Positions 32,967-45,900 of a DNA stretch of 64,000 nucleotides are shown here, piece by piece. The translations under genes and the position numbers were made by a program. The notes beneath the pieces are model-generated. The model was not told the origin of the DNA and ran no database searches. It worked only from the letters and a program-made list of their open reading frames with translations. The DNA is from Juglans regia (Eukaryota; Streptophyta; Magnoliopsida; Fagales; Juglandaceae), in NCBI RefSeq assembly GCF_001411555.2, contig NC_049901.1, positions 40,394,964-40,458,963 of the forward strand. Reading direction: 5' to 3'. Within the stretch, counting starts at the first letter, position 1, and each line of letters opens with the position of its first letter.

Positions 32967-33474
32967 TGAATCATGTTAATGTTGCATGAGAAATGGATTT
33001 CTGCAGAAAATTCTTTTACAGAGAAACTAATGTTGATGGAATGAAATCTCTGAAACATACCTTTTTCATGTTAAAGGCCATGTGCTTAGAGCTAAACTTC
33101 TCCAAGCTATCATAAGTACGCCTAGCACACTTGAAGGCATGCACTTGCATGAATTCAGGCATGTCAGTGACCAAAACCTTCACTTGAAGAAATGCTGCAA
33201 CAGATGCCAAATTCGTTTCAATATGGGAAACGGATTTCCTTGCCTCAACCACTTCTCCCCTAAGCATTCCTCCTCCCTCCATCACCCTCTGGCCACCTTG
33301 CTCAATTCCCTTGCTTGCTTTCGATTTCCTTAGCAACCAACTACGCTGGATGGACTTTTTATCAACCATGGCCGGATCGGGCACCGGCGTCGACTGGTTT
33401 CCGGCGGCAGACTTATAAATGGACATGATGAATCCTTTCTTTTTCTTCTCATGGGCAGCCATTGCTTTTATCAT
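31645..33474 (-). CDS. LC8-type dynein light chain (2 exons, 191 aa)
   Basis: A dimeric hub protein of the DYNLL/LC8 family. Plants lack dynein heavy chains, so plant members act as general dimerisation or targeting partners. Exon 1 is 33474-33061 and exon 2 is 31806-31645, joined at GT...AG in phase 0 across a 1254-base intron. The N-terminal extension of about 85 residues is basic ([26 protein letters not shown]). The LC8 domain follows: [37 protein letters not shown], then exon 2 with [20 protein letters not shown] and [20 protein letters not shown]. The domain is complete. Without exon 2 the reading frame would run into the intron and stop soon after KK. An internal ATG 12 bases downstream (MAAHEKK) is an alternative start. 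Confidence 0.9.
32170..32370 (+). repeat. Tourist-like MITE, family A (copy 3), in the dynein light-chain intron
   Basis: The left end 'tggccagtttgaatttag' is inverted at the right end 'atacaaacaggcc', flanked by TAA on both sides (32167-32169 and 32370-32372 region). Core 'ttattagaatatgatttttt' and 'aattgaattatatatta'. The duplicated trinucleotide fits PIF/Harbinger elements. Confidence 0.7.
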
Positions 33475-34299
33475 GAGGCTCTTAGAAATGGGTACTCATG
33501 TATAGTTTCCATTAGTGAAGGTGCAAAATATATATATATATATATATATTAATGTTGGAAGGAGAGAGTAGTGCTTGGAATCATGAGCACAAGCAAGACC
33601 CCATTAAATTAATGGTGATTAGGAAGATGCCATGGGAAACATAAATTAAAGCAGCAAACCATGTGTGATAGCCAGTGGTCATGGATAATAGAAGCTGGTC
33701 TTTGCTAGGGATCATCAGAGATAGGATATATTTATGTAGCTTACTTCATAATAAATGGTATTTTCTTGTGGTCGGTAGTCATCACAGATTATTAGTGTGT
33801 GGAGCACTTTTGTCTGCAATGGTTTGTTTCTGGACAGCCACCACACATGCATGCATGGCCCCAAACCCGCCACCGTCTATTTTGTTTGGGGTATCGAACA
33901 AAAGTGTCCTTGTCATTATTATACTCCTTGCGAGTCAACAGTATAAACAAAGAGAATCTCTATATATATTAGGAGAAAACGCCTTACCAACCAATAATTT
34001 TGTCACGAGCAGACTAATGTTACACAATTTCTTTAATCTTTATATATTATATTTTTTAAAAAATTTTAAAATTTTTAATATTTTTTAAAATTTCTTTTTT
34101 AAGTTTATTCTTTTTAAACTAATTCAATTCTTCTATTTATTAATATTTGATAAAAGAAAAAAATTAAAAAAATATATAATGTGTAGAGTTTGTGTGAAAT
34201 TATGAATAGTAAGAGATCGAATAAATTTTTTCTTTTGAGATATTTAAACTTACGAAAATGACATGAATTATGATAGTGGTTGTGTTAGTTCAAAAGACA

Positions 34300-34470
34300 T
34301 TGGGATTCGTGAAATAAGATGATATGAAAATTAAAATGTTATTAAAATATTATTTTTATTTTAAAATTTGAAAAAATTAAATTATTTATTATATTTTGCG
34401 TGAGAGTTTAAGAAAATTGTAATGATTAGATGAGATGAAATCAAATCAGATGATTTGTGAAAACAAGATT
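34300..34470 (+). repeat. Tourist-like MITE, family A (copy 4, degraded)
   Basis: Core 'aaatgttattaaaatattat' and 'attaaattatttattatatt', then 'attgtaatgattagatgaga'. The termini are eroded. Confidence 0.6.
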
Positions 34471-34676
34471 AGAATTTATAATTACAAGTAGAGATTCAAA
34501 GAAGTCCTTGATTTGATCATGAGATATCAATAATTGATGTACAGCCAAGATATAATTTCAGACTCATCGTTGTAAGTGAAAGAGGGATTAATTAAGCTTT
34601 TAATTATACGTACCCTATACTCAACCATGCAGCTGATCATAATCATGATCAGATCACACTATATATACAAACATAC

Positions 34677-34721
<45 letters not shown>

Positions 34722-35145
34722 ATCTTTCAGAGTCAAAAGTAGGAGTGCATGCCTTCAAATGAAAGCAGGCCAGGGACCGTGTCCTCCTCCTGAAATTTGT
34801 CTCAAGTTCGTACAAGGCAGAAGTTTTGGGACCCTTGCTGTGCATCTAATATTAGATTATCAATATCAACAATGAATCCTAAAACATTCCCTAGCTAGCT
34901 TGGAGTATTTACCTATGGCTATAGCCAATAGTGAATAGTGATATGAATTGTGCTTATAAAGCTTTTTTAGACCCAATTTCTCAGTTTACTACTACATATA
35001 AGTTCATGAAAATACAGTATATACTCATCATCATCGTGATAACCTTATCAAATTAAGATACATTGAGTTAGTTACATCAATTTCAAAATAAAATGTGACC
35101 AAAATTGTGGGGCAGGAGGCTGGCATGTTTGTCAGATCAGTCATG

Positions 35146-35268
35146 TTTTTAATATTATTATTATTTTGAGATTTAAAAAAAATTGAATTGTTTATTATAT
35201 TATATGAAAATTTAAAAAATTATAATAATTAGATGAAATAAGATGAAACACTTTCACTATCTAAACGA
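35146..35268 (+). repeat. Tourist-like MITE, family A (copy 5, 5'-truncated)
   Basis: Starts within the core at 'tttttaatattattattatt' and ends 'cactatctaaacga'. The left terminus is missing. Confidence 0.6.
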
Positions 35269-36216
35269 AAAAGAGTGACTCTACTATTAAAAAATTATTT
35301 TTTTCATATTAGTCTCATATTTACTTTTTTTTTTAAATGAGTGCGCGATGCTTGTGCACTCTACAACTGTAAATATTATTTTTCTTTATCAATTATTTGA
35401 CTTCTTTTTTATGACTATTCTAAATTGTAGCTAGGGGTGTGCACGCACATATACGACTCCTTTTTTGTTTGGTTTTGTGTTTAGAAATTTAAAATATATA
35501 TATTTTTAACAATATAACAGTTTTTTTTAACTGATATCTTTGGTAAATCTTTAAAAAAAAAAATTAAAGTACCTAAGGAAAAAAAACTAAAAATCAAAAT
35601 AGGATGAGAAGTAAGATTAACCGCACGTCCGCTACATAAAACTAAATAGGAAGAAAGAAACGGATCAAGATCATGGGCAGTCGATTTTGATGAATTGTAG
35701 TGAGATTTATTTAGTTCGAATGCGACGGTCCAAAGTTATTCCAAGCATCTAAAAGTACTTTTTTTTTTTTTTTATAGAAGAATGAAAAAAATTTCAATTT
35801 TATTGATAATTGTTATTGGTGACAGCTAGGTTTTATTTTTGACTTTTAATTTGATACTCTAATTAAAGCTTAGAACTATATTTGAGATTTTTTCTTTGAA
35901 TTTAGACAGCTCTTTTGCTAATTTTTCTGGCAAGTGCTTTAATTTGAGGATAAAAAAACTTGAATACTTTAAAAATCATAATTTTCCTTTTTTTTAAGAA
36001 AAAAGATATTAAATACTCAATAAATCTAAAATAATAATAAATAATAAAAATAAAAATAAAAAAAACATATCTAATGGTGTCCACGATTCCACCTACGTGT
36101 ACCCCATGCGCACGGTGTCCACGTCATGATAAGTAATGAATTAGAGGAGGTCGGGCAAGGGCTCCTAATGCATGAGCCACATGTAGTGGTGGCCATGTCA
36201 TGATAAGGATGGATAA

Positions 36217-36563
36217 GGGCTCGTTTGAATTGCAACATTATCCTATTTTATCTCATTTTATCTTAATATTTAAATATTATAATTATAAATATCTTTGAAT
36301 TTCAATTTTTTTTTATTTTTTTCATCTAATTATTATCTAATCATTACAATTTTTTCAAACTTCACTATAAAATACAAAAAAAAAAAAATTTAATTTTTTC
36401 AAATTTTAAAATAAAAATAACATTAAAATTTTATATTATAACAATATTTTAACTTTATAATATTTTATTCAACTCTTTCTTTTCCCTTTCTTAAAATCTC
36501 ATAAAATACCTTAATTCAAATAATTTCACTTATTTCATCTCATTGGATTATCCAAACGAGGCC
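36217..36563 (-). mobile_element. Tourist-like MITE, family A (copy 6, complete, TAA duplication)
   Basis: The most complete copy. It is flanked by TAA at 36214-36216 and 36564-36566. The termini GGGCTCGTTTGAAT and ...ATCCAAACGAGGCC pair as inverted repeats. The 347-bp body carries the family core on the minus strand. A TAA/TTA duplication and GG-C-GTTTG ends identify a PIF/Harbinger (Tourist) MITE. Confidence 0.8.
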
Positions 36564-37532
36564 TAAGAGTCAGCCAAGGTAGAATAAGTTTTATTTTATT
36601 TTATTTATTCCTTGAAAATGGTTGTAAAATGATGCCTTCCTATTTTAAAAATTTAATCTAAACTTTAATTTGCTTGTATATGGTGCTGCATTAATGGGAA
36701 TGTTTCAGTCACAAAAAAAACGTAATTTGATGTATATGGGATGCATTAGATTGTAGAAATATTTTTATTATAACGTAGATATGATGCATCATATAAAGTC
36801 ATGTCAATTTATGAATTTACTTTTGTAAGATTTCTTTATAGATGTGACACATCTCAGTACTTAAAGAGTCAATTTTTATTATAAAATAGATATAATGCAT
36901 CATATAAAACTATGTCAATTTATGAATTTATTTTTGTGAGATTTTTTTATGGCTATAGTATTTCCCAGTTAAAGAGTCAAGAAATTTTTTTTCTTGTTGT
37001 AAAACTAAAAAAATATAGCAAGGGAATTGAAAGATCACAATATCTAAAATTAGTTCTTCAGGAATTAAATATTATTTCTCTCAACTTTCTTATTGTGTGC
37101 TACCACAAATGATTCTCAAGACATCCTTTTATAGGCATGAGAGGATACATAATATTAAATGAATACATGAACTTAGGAAATAACAATACATAAATCAAAG
37201 AGATATATATACATGAATATGAGAAATAGAAATATATGAATATTCAAGAATTCTAATGATCATCCATCAAATACATGGAATGTATTTTACATAAACAAGG
37301 TATTTTTTATTATTAATTAAATTTCAATATGAATAACATGGTACAAAAAATTAAATTTCAGTATGAATAACATGGTACAAAAAAATGCTACTCTCTATAA
37401 AATAACATCTTTTTATTCACTATGACATGTAAATTTACAGGAATAATACAAATGCTCGCTCGATCTTTAGGAATTTGCTTCACGCAAAGGGAGGTCGATA
37501 ATCTTCCTTTGTGTGAAGAGAAGTTAGTACTA

Positions 37533-37944
37533 TCATGACAATTGCTGTTGCTGTAGTACTGTTATTTGTAGTAGTACCGCTTGTGCAGTTGTGTTTGAAT
37601 TTGCAGCTGCTGTTGCTTCTGGACTTGATTTAATGCAATTGAGAAGTGAGCATGATCGGACGAGGCGGGTCATGTCATGCTGATCGGCAAGAGGAATGAC
37701 TGGTAGATTGTCGCAGTTGCAAATTTCAATCATGGAGCCATCGGGGTCGTGGAAGAAAAGCTGATCCACGTAAATGCCACCCTCCTCTACCCTACTCTTT
37801 ATGTACTCTATCTTCATCTCCTTCAACATTTTCTCCACCATTGCCATGCTCTCACACTGCATGCATGCATGCCCAACAGATTAATTTTATTTGCTCCTTT
37901 AATTAGTCCTTTTGCCAAATATATACAAACACAGAAAGATATTT

Positions 37945-38031
<87 letters not shown>

Positions 38032-38697
38032 GGAAAGAAATGTGGTTGTCCTTGGGATTGATATGGCTAATCTTGGGCATGTTATCAGGGTCTTCAGATT
38101 GGATGAGGTGTATGCCAACACCATGATTGAATAGCCTGTCGATCATCAGAATCAAAACCACAGAGAAAAGATTTTAGTTAGTTATATCCCGCGATATCAT
38201 TTCTAAACATATATAGAAAACAAAATGCTTTCAAGAAAGTTGAATTAAATTTTGCAGCAGAGATATATATATATATATATATGCATGCAGCATCCAAAAT
38301 CTTGGTCAATATTTCAATTCATATATATACATAGGGGATCGAGATCAAAGCATTTCAACAAAATTGAATTTCTGTTGTTCATGTTTCCATGAACATTCTA
38401 ATTTAATTGCATCATTCCCCAAAAATTCTTTATGTTCTAAAAAATTTTCTGAGACGAAGCTAGCTTATTACACCATGCATGCACATTCAAATTAATCATC
38501 AACAATATATATATATATATATGATATTTAAACTGAGATTACTATATATACCATGCACCGTCGAAGTCAAAGGAGCCTGGCCTTCTTATAGGAAAGAAAC
38601 CGAGAACATTCTGGTAGAAATCACAAGATTTCTCCAATGATCTGCACACAAGGGAGATGTGATTCAAGGACTTCAGACGCAGGGGATTTCCGGCCAT
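37533..38697 (-). CDS. Glyoxalase I-like (VOC) protein, GLYI4/GLYI7 type (3 exons, 191 aa)
   Basis: A vicinal-oxygen-chelate fold protein of the plant lactoylglutathione-lyase-like family, linked in Arabidopsis to methylglyoxal and stress responses. Exons on the minus strand: 38697-38552, 38135-38030 and 37856-37533. All joins are GT-AG; the total is 576 nt with the stop. It begins MAGNPLRLKSLNHISLVCRS (putative metal ligand H13), then FYQNVLGFFPIRRPGSF, GVGIHLI, NPKDNHISFQCESM, GGIYVDQLFFHDPDGSMIEI (ligand E in MIEI). The tail is Q/A-rich and ends in LQQQQLS. It has a single VOC domain, so it would act as a dimer. The donor of intron 2 abuts a long (CT)n tract. The ATG at 38697 is chosen by the conserved AGNPL start. 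Confidence 0.9.
37944..38028. repeat. Compound (AT)n(GA)n microsatellite at a splice donor
   Basis: About 12 AT units followed by about 30 GA units. The GA end lies directly at the intron 2 donor of the minus-strand glyoxalase-like gene; on the sense strand the donor reads CAA|GTCTCTCTC. Confidence 0.95.
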
Positions 38698-39724
38698 TTC
38701 CCTTAATCTTTCTCTGCAGTCCAAACAAGCGCTCCACCAATTCTCCAACACTAAACTCAGGAATATCCAGTAGAGTTGATTGCCCGAGGTTGATTATCCA
38801 GAAGATCAAGAATTTTCGAGGATTATGAAACCAAAAAAAAATGGGGTTGAAGATCTAGCTACAAATGCGGGTACGTATCAACGGAGATCTAGAAGTTTAG
38901 GGTGAATATTGCAGTGATTTTGCACGGCTCTGATTTGTTCCAATATATAGAAAACTGAGAGCGAGAGAGAGAGATTGGACGTCTCTTACTAAGAGACTGG
39001 GGACAATTTCCTAAAGCAGGTTTCAGATGGCGATGCCTGTATATTACACGTAGATTCACGTGGATTACACGTACATGAATTCTGTCAAGATTGGCTCCAT
39101 ATCTATGGCTCTGACACGTAATGTTCCACGTTCTCTTTTTTTCGCCATTTTCATAGATTTTGTTGGGTTCTGGCCTACGTACGTACCCGGCCATGTGTTG
39201 AAAACCCATCGGAAACCGGCTTTTTCTTTGCGACCAGATCTTGGGTAAGTATGCCAAATTTAAGGCAAGATTGCGTGTTATTCAGCCTTATATATAGATT
39301 AATGTTATTTCTCATAAAAAACAATTTTGTTCAATAAATATATATACCTACATGACCATATATGCATGCATGTCTCCTGCTAGCTGTTTCTTTTTTTCTT
39401 TTTTCTTTTTTAGCAAATTATAATGTAAGCTGATTCATGTGAATCTCCTTAAGGCCTTTCAATCTAATTGACAGCTTCCTCAACTTTTTGCAACACATTA
39501 CAAAATTACTATGTTTTAAAATAATAAAAATAATTTATAAAAATAACACCACTTTATAAAATACCCTCATTTTAAAATAAGTTTTGTGAAATCATGTGTT
39601 GTGTGTATATATATCATTATTCAATATATAATAACGTCATGTCAATTTATAAATTTATTTTTATAAAAAAATTTTATGACGATAGTAATTCTCTTATACT
39701 TTATATGCATCGTAGTAAAATTTA

Positions 39725-39925
39725 GGGCTCGTTTGTGTTTACAGATTATATGAGATGAGTTAAAATTAAAGTTAAAAAGTTAAATAAAGTATTGTTAGAA
39801 TATATTTTTTAATATTATTTTTATTTTGAGATTTAAAAAAGTTAAATTGTTTATTTTATTTTGTATTAAAAATTAAAAAAATTATAATAATTAGATGAGA
39901 TAAGATCAAATGCGATGACGAAGCC
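39725..39925 (+). repeat. Tourist-like MITE, family A (copy 7)
   Basis: Begins GGGCTCGTTTGTG after a TTA trinucleotide. Core 'agtattgttagaatatattt' and 'agttaaattgtttattttat'. The right terminus is eroded. Confidence 0.65.
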
Positions 39926-41024
39926 TAGACTACGCATTCATATGCAATCGCTTGTAATGCATTTATAAGGTTTTCAAAGCTTTTCTTCACGAGACTACAT
40001 CCAATTTCTTGTTTCCACTAAGGTTTGAGTTGGCAAGGTGGAATTGGATTAAAAGATCACGGTGCTTGACTTTTGCATGCTTTCCGGCCTAACTCTAGAA
40101 GCAATACTACGAGATCTTCCTAAAATGTACAGCTAGCTAGCTAGCTAGCTAGCCTATATATGTGTGTGTCCTACTAATCAATCTAATCTATAGTATGGCA
40201 TATATATCTATATCTATATATATAAATATAAATGTATATATATAGCTCCCTGTTGACCAACAGATGGACATATAATTGGTAGGAGATAATATTAATTATT
40301 TAAATAATTTTTTTATTATTTATTATCATATTAAAAAAAACAATAAAAGAACGATGATTAATAACAATCTTTCCAATCAAACTCAAGTTCAAATTTTATT
40401 TTTACTTTAAATCCTGCACATAACAATATTGTTAAAATCAGACCAATATTGCATGATTAATCTTTGAAGCCAGCTTTAATTTGAATATTTTTCATGATAT
40501 TATTTTCAGAAGAGCTATTCTGGGCATCAGCCCATATCCGCAGCACACCCGAGCTGTGGTTTTTTTTTTTTTCACCCAATACACTTAGTGTGCAGCGGCT
40601 ATTATGCACAGTAGAGTGCGATTTATATTTTCTCTTTCCAGAATTTGTTAAAGGTACTGTCTTCATATGAATCTTTTTCATGATCATATGATTAGACTTT
40701 TTGACAACATAAGTACATGATATGGATCATTTAATTAATAAAATGAAAAGTTATATTTATAATTCAGTGCAGAAATCTTCGGCATCTTGTAAAATATGCA
40801 TATCCTATACACCAACTTACATGTAGAAATGAATATTCAAAATAAAACTATCAAATTAAGAAAAATAAATATATGAGAGAAGATATTATAAAAATAAATT
40901 TATAAATTAACGTAATTTCATATAATATATCAAATATAATATTTTATAATCTTATGTACTATATATATTGTTACATCAATATCAATACATGAACTCTTTT
41001 TTTTTTTTTTTATGTTTGACAAAT

Positions 41025-41240
41025 GGTTTGTTTGGATAGTAAGATGAGATGAGATGATTTTAGATGAGTTAAATAAAATTTTATTATAATAATTATTTAT
41101 TCTTATTATTATTATTTTAAAATTTGAAAAGATTAAATTGTTTATTATATTTTATATGAAAATTTGAGAAAATTGTAATGAAGAGATGAGATGAAATGAG
41201 ATAAAATAGATTGAGAATATTTATGTATCCAAACAGGACC
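41025..41240 (+). repeat. Tourist-like MITE, family A (copy 8)
   Basis: The left end 'ggtttgtttggata' is inverted at the right end 'tatccaaacaggacc'. It has the internal 'agatgagatgagatgatttt' and the family core. About 216 bp. Confidence 0.75.
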
Positions 41241-42605
41241 TACTCGAATGAAGAGGAAAGAAAAGACAAATTAATGTGATTTTATCTAATATATTAAAAT
41301 TATTTTATAATAAAAAATATTTTATAATATAACATGTTATATTAAATTACGTCAATATAATAATAAGATTTTTTTTTTATTTTTTATTTGTAGTGCCGGA
41401 CATTAATCGAATTCGAATGTAGAGGGAAGAAAGGACGACTGCACTTGCGAAAGAGTGATTCTGGCTGTTGGGCTAAATGTAAGCAAAGTCCGGACAATTC
41501 CATCAGCATGGGCTCGGCTCTTCCGAACCAGGCCTTGACTTTCGAACAGCGAGGTTTCTCTCCCCGGGGAAAAATCATCGAGAGAAAATGCACGGGAATC
41601 TGGACTGTTTCTCTCGACAAGTTTCCCATCAAGCGTTAACGTTTGGACGCAATTAAAGTAAACGGCATCGAACGCTTCCCTCCGTACTGTTCTTCCCTTT
41701 CCACAGCTTAAACTTCGTTTGGCTTTTGAGAAATTTTCAGATAAGAAAAGGAACCAAACAATGTATTTATCAAGATTCTAAATATCACTTTCTTACTCTT
41801 TTTCTCAGTTTTTTGGACTTCCAAAGAGAAGGGTTAAGTGTATTCTACTCTTCAGTTTTTGTAATTGTGTTTATGCTCATCCAGTGACTATGATTCTAAG
41901 ACTAACCCTAAATGACATAATCAAGTAGTCAGTTTCAATATAATTGACGAAGTTCCAGTTCTGTATTACTTTCTTCGGTTATCTCAGCAACGACATGAAT
42001 ATTATTGTACTTATTTTTTCAAATAGAGATGTAGGATACGATGAGGAGCGGCTTTCACTGATCCGGCGGTGGAGAAAGACGACAAGAAGAAGCAGAAGAA
42101 TATTTTGAAGGAGAGTTCGACACCGTGGCAATGACAGAGCATGGTGGAGAATTTGCAGTTAGCTCATCAGGAGCTCTCTGTCATCATAGATCTCATCAAC
42201 ACCGTGAGTCCCTCATTTTCAATCCAATATAGCTTCATACTGTATCATAAATTTTATATACATCAGAGGTAACTGTTATGTTTCTGATAATGGTTAGTTG
42301 ACGTGTTCTGCATTACATTCTTGTGCGGGGAAGTTGGGAACCAGGATAGTGGTGAATGCTAATGATTATGATGATCACCTTAGTTGGTCGAGTGTGTTTG
42401 CAAATGGGAATTGTGTAGTGATTGCTTCACGGAGTCTGTCAACCTTGACTTTTTCCATGCAAAATTTTAAAACTTTGAGGGAGGGAACAAAGAAACCTTC
42501 CATCCGCAAACCATCTCGCTAAACAATCCTTAGCATGAGAAAGCCATAACCAAGGAAGAAATAGGTTGTGCAGCAAGATTATGACGTCAACAACCCCCTT
42601 CTGCA

Positions 42606-42630
42606 GGGAGGGAGGGAGGGAGGGAGGGAG
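42606..42630. repeat. (GGGA)n microsatellite
   Basis: Six GGGA units in an intron of the MED17 pseudogene. Confidence 0.9.
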
Positions 42631-42762
42631 TGGAAATTGTGTGGCCATTCAACACATAGGTTCCATAAGTAACAAATCTAATGATAGATCAGAAAGTAGT
42701 AATGCTTGTTCAAGATGAACAGAAGACTTAAATGGCCAACCTATATAATTGATCCACACATA

Positions 42763-42962
42763 TTTTTTATGACTGGGGAACCACCCACGGCAGAGCCCTT
42801 AGGACTCACCCATGAACCTAAACCCCCAGGGAGACCAGCAGAGCAATCCACCGCCATGGCCTCCCACTTAAATCGCAGTTTGATCCCAGGGAGAATTGAA
42901 CCTGTGACATGGGGCTCATGCACACAAGTTTGCCCTTACCACTTGGGCTACCCGCGGGTGGG
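42763..42962 (-). mobile_element. tRNA-derived SINE, minus strand, in a MED17 pseudogene intron
   Basis: On the minus strand it has an A box 'tagcccaagtggt' (42938-42950) and a B box 'ggttcaattct' (42892-42902). It is flanked by 'taattgatccacacat' (42746) and 'taattgatccccacat' (42963), a target duplication with one mismatch. It is a different family from the SINE at 12907. Confidence 0.75.
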
Positions 42963-45900
42963 TAATTGATCCCCACATTTTGTTAACCGTCCACTCAATT
43001 AAAGAAGGCCAAAGGGTGGAAGCCCTTGTTACGAGGCATGTGATTCATAAAAAAGCTGGCTCTTAGTTACCTCAAGAGCCACAATTCTTTAAGTTACCTG
43101 AACTTCTAGTGGCTCTCTGTGGATTCCGGTATTATAAGTTTGCATATATTATGTCATGTCCACCTTGATATAACATGACACCTTCATAGAACAGCTTGTA
43201 GACAAGCGGACCCCGAAAGTTCTAAAAACTTGTAGACTCAATTGAGTCTAAAAGACCCATTTTGCATTTTCTTTAGTATGCCATCCATTGTGATAGCAAC
43301 TAAAAGAAGGTTATGATTTTAGGTTTTCCACTTTGATCCTATCAATGCCGTGAAGTGGTATGTTTAAGATAACTTATTTAAGTGCTTGATTTTGATTTGG
43401 TGTTTGCTCGATCTTATAGATGCACAAATGTTGCGAGTACTAATTGGAAAGGAATTTGTGAGCCATGAACAAATCTGGATTTATTTTGCATGTGTAATTT
43501 GTCTTTAAATTAACATCCACAGGTAAAAGTGAATGATGCTGTAACACATGACCAGGCGAAAACCATTGCCTAATGAAACACTCTCTGACCTTTCTGTATC
43601 TGCAGCAACCAAGCTACAATGCTTCTGCGTACTCTCTCTCACTCATTTATGTTGCAATCTCTATCCTTATTCCTTACAATTCATGCTACATATTTAATGT
43701 AGTCTGTGGCAAAGTTACACATGTCAGAGTTCACTTATCAAGAAAATAAAAAGTTTACATATGTCGGAGTTGCTAATAGTCATCCAATGAAAGGATTGCT
43801 AATGAACTTCTTCATCTTCTTCATATTGTTTTGGGTAATTGTTGAAAGTCTCTTTCTATTTATTGTTTGTTTCTGATACAGCATCTTGGTAAATATTTTA
43901 ATCATTCTGCTAAAGCTTTGGAACAGCAAGTTGCTCGGGAAGCAAGATTTTATGATGCTCTTATTAGGTGAGTCTGTCTTGGTTACACTATCAAACAAGT
44001 ACATTACATTGCTTTAAAGCCTGCATTACATGCTATAAAATACTGGAGTAATGACGATTATTCTTTGTTTAGCTTGCAGTTATAAGGTTACCCAAAAAAA
44101 AGCTTACTGTTGTAGGCTTGATGTACATGACTTTGAAAGGCATTGAGACCCATCTCTCTCTCTCACTCTCTCTCTCTCTCTCTCTCTCTCTTCACACTTT
44201 ATTCACAAAATAAATTATATTACTATATCATAGGGCCGTGATAAAACATCTTTTCTCAACTTGCTCATGTGTATAAATTTGGTAAGGCACTAAAGATGCA
44301 TAATTCAGATACAATGCATGGATTGAAGATTTTCCTGAAATTTTATGAAATCAATGAGAAAATATTTTTGGATGAGTTTTTTCTTTTCTTTTTTGTGGTT
44401 TTATGACAGTGGTGGGGCCTGTAGAAAATATGTTTGAGTAGAAAAATTATATGTGTATATATATATTATTGGGAATTGTAAAAGTAGTGAGACCTATTGA
44501 AAATATGTTTGGGAAGAAAATTTTTGTGTGATGTATTCCCCCCCACCAATAAGCTGGGGCAAATGATTGATTTTTTTAAGAGACAAAAAAACTGTTTTCG
44601 TGTTTAAAAGAGTTAGGATTGAAAGAAAAAATTTTCTCAAAACTTTCTTGAGATTATTTGCAACCAAACATGGGTTATCTTTTTAGTTTAGTTCTTCTAC
44701 AGCATCCTCTACTCATGTCCTGATAAGCGGATAGACTGCAGCAAAACTGGAAAGTTAAAAGGCAGTGAGGGGAAGCTTCAGCTCCTGGAAGTGAAGGCTT
44801 CACAATTGATCTGTTTGACAATTCACTTTATGATCCAGCAGCTGTATTCCGTCCATCATCTCTATTTACTGTTCATGTTGACCATGACTCAGCTGGCATG
44901 CTTTCAGTAAATTTACCTTCAAAGTCACGCCACTCTCTCCAATTTAGTTTCCTTGGTCGACATTCGGGTGATACACCAACGGAAGCCAACAAAATTAAAA
45001 CTTATTCCTCATTGGACCATCCCTAAAGAGAAAGTGAGAGAAAATCTGTAAGTGATGACAAGTGTGTTAAAGAAACAAATTCACTCCTTGATGAAGTTAA
45101 TCAAGCAATCTTTGATAAGCAGGTATATTTTTTTCTCAATTGTGTTTTTCTTTTTTCATAATTCTTTGTGTTGTTGTTTACCCCTGGTGCTTCTCCAGGT
45201 GTTTGATTTGGTCAATCATGAAGCAATTAAACCATCTTTAGGTGTTAATGTGACTGGTATACGAGAAGATTATATGCAGTTGAGCATAGGTCAAGGAACC
45301 CCTGTATTTATATCACTTGCACCATCTAGTCAAGGAGATCAAACAGCTGAAAGTTTAGGCTCTCAGAATTTAGAAAATGTAATTTTACTTTTGGACTCAT
45401 TAGATGGAGTGAAGTTACCAGAGGAAGAAGATGATACCCTTAGGAAAATGTGGGGCTTTCCCAATCATATTAGTTATGCAATATACCTGCAACAGATTTT
45501 CCATGAGCATGTTTTTGCGAAGGACAGACCCGATTGCATGTATACGCAAGTATCTGGTCAGGGGGCAAAGAATGGGTCTGGTCTCTTGGGTCATTTCTCT
45601 GTCTCTGGCTCATAGAATCTTTTCCAACAAAGTTCTTATGGAGCTGGAAAAGGTAGTATAGACATATTTCTGTTTGACTTTCATTGAGCACAATCTTCTC
45701 TTTTATGTGTTTGGACATTTTCCTCAGTAAATTTAGTTCATATCTGTAGATTTGCAGGGTCCCTTATCTCCAGTTGATATCTCATCAAACTTGGCATTCT
45801 CCATGGACACTCTTCATGAAGGTTCCTCCGTCTAGTCTTCACGCATGCTGCCAAGCGTATACATCAAACAACCCTAGTGTGAAGAGTGTCATTAAGTCAC

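Larger units (their letters stand above)
33475..37532. other. Intergenic region between dynein light-chain and glyoxalase-like genes
   Basis: About 4 kb of AT-rich DNA. It contains (AT)n tracts (33528-33550, 34688-34710), three Tourist-like MITE copies and no convincing gene. The first 200 bases are probably the promoter of the minus-strand dynein gene. An open stretch at 33675-34088 has no recognisable product. Confidence 0.6.
38698..41400. other. Intergenic region between glyoxalase-like gene and MED17 pseudogene
   Basis: The first 300 bases are probably leader and promoter of the minus-strand glyoxalase gene, with a candidate TATATA at 38944-38949. The rest is AT-rich with a (GCTA)n run near 40130-40152 and two Tourist-like MITEs. 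No gene is visible. Confidence 0.6.

Noticed and set aside
33675..34088. 137-residue plus-strand open frame
   Set aside because: No start context, no homology I can recognise, and composition that turns into AT-rich intergenic DNA at its end.
37749..38161. Open frames over the (GA)n/(AT)n tract
   Set aside because: Artefact of dinucleotide repeats encoding R/E, S/L or I/Y. The real gene on the minus strand has its intron there.
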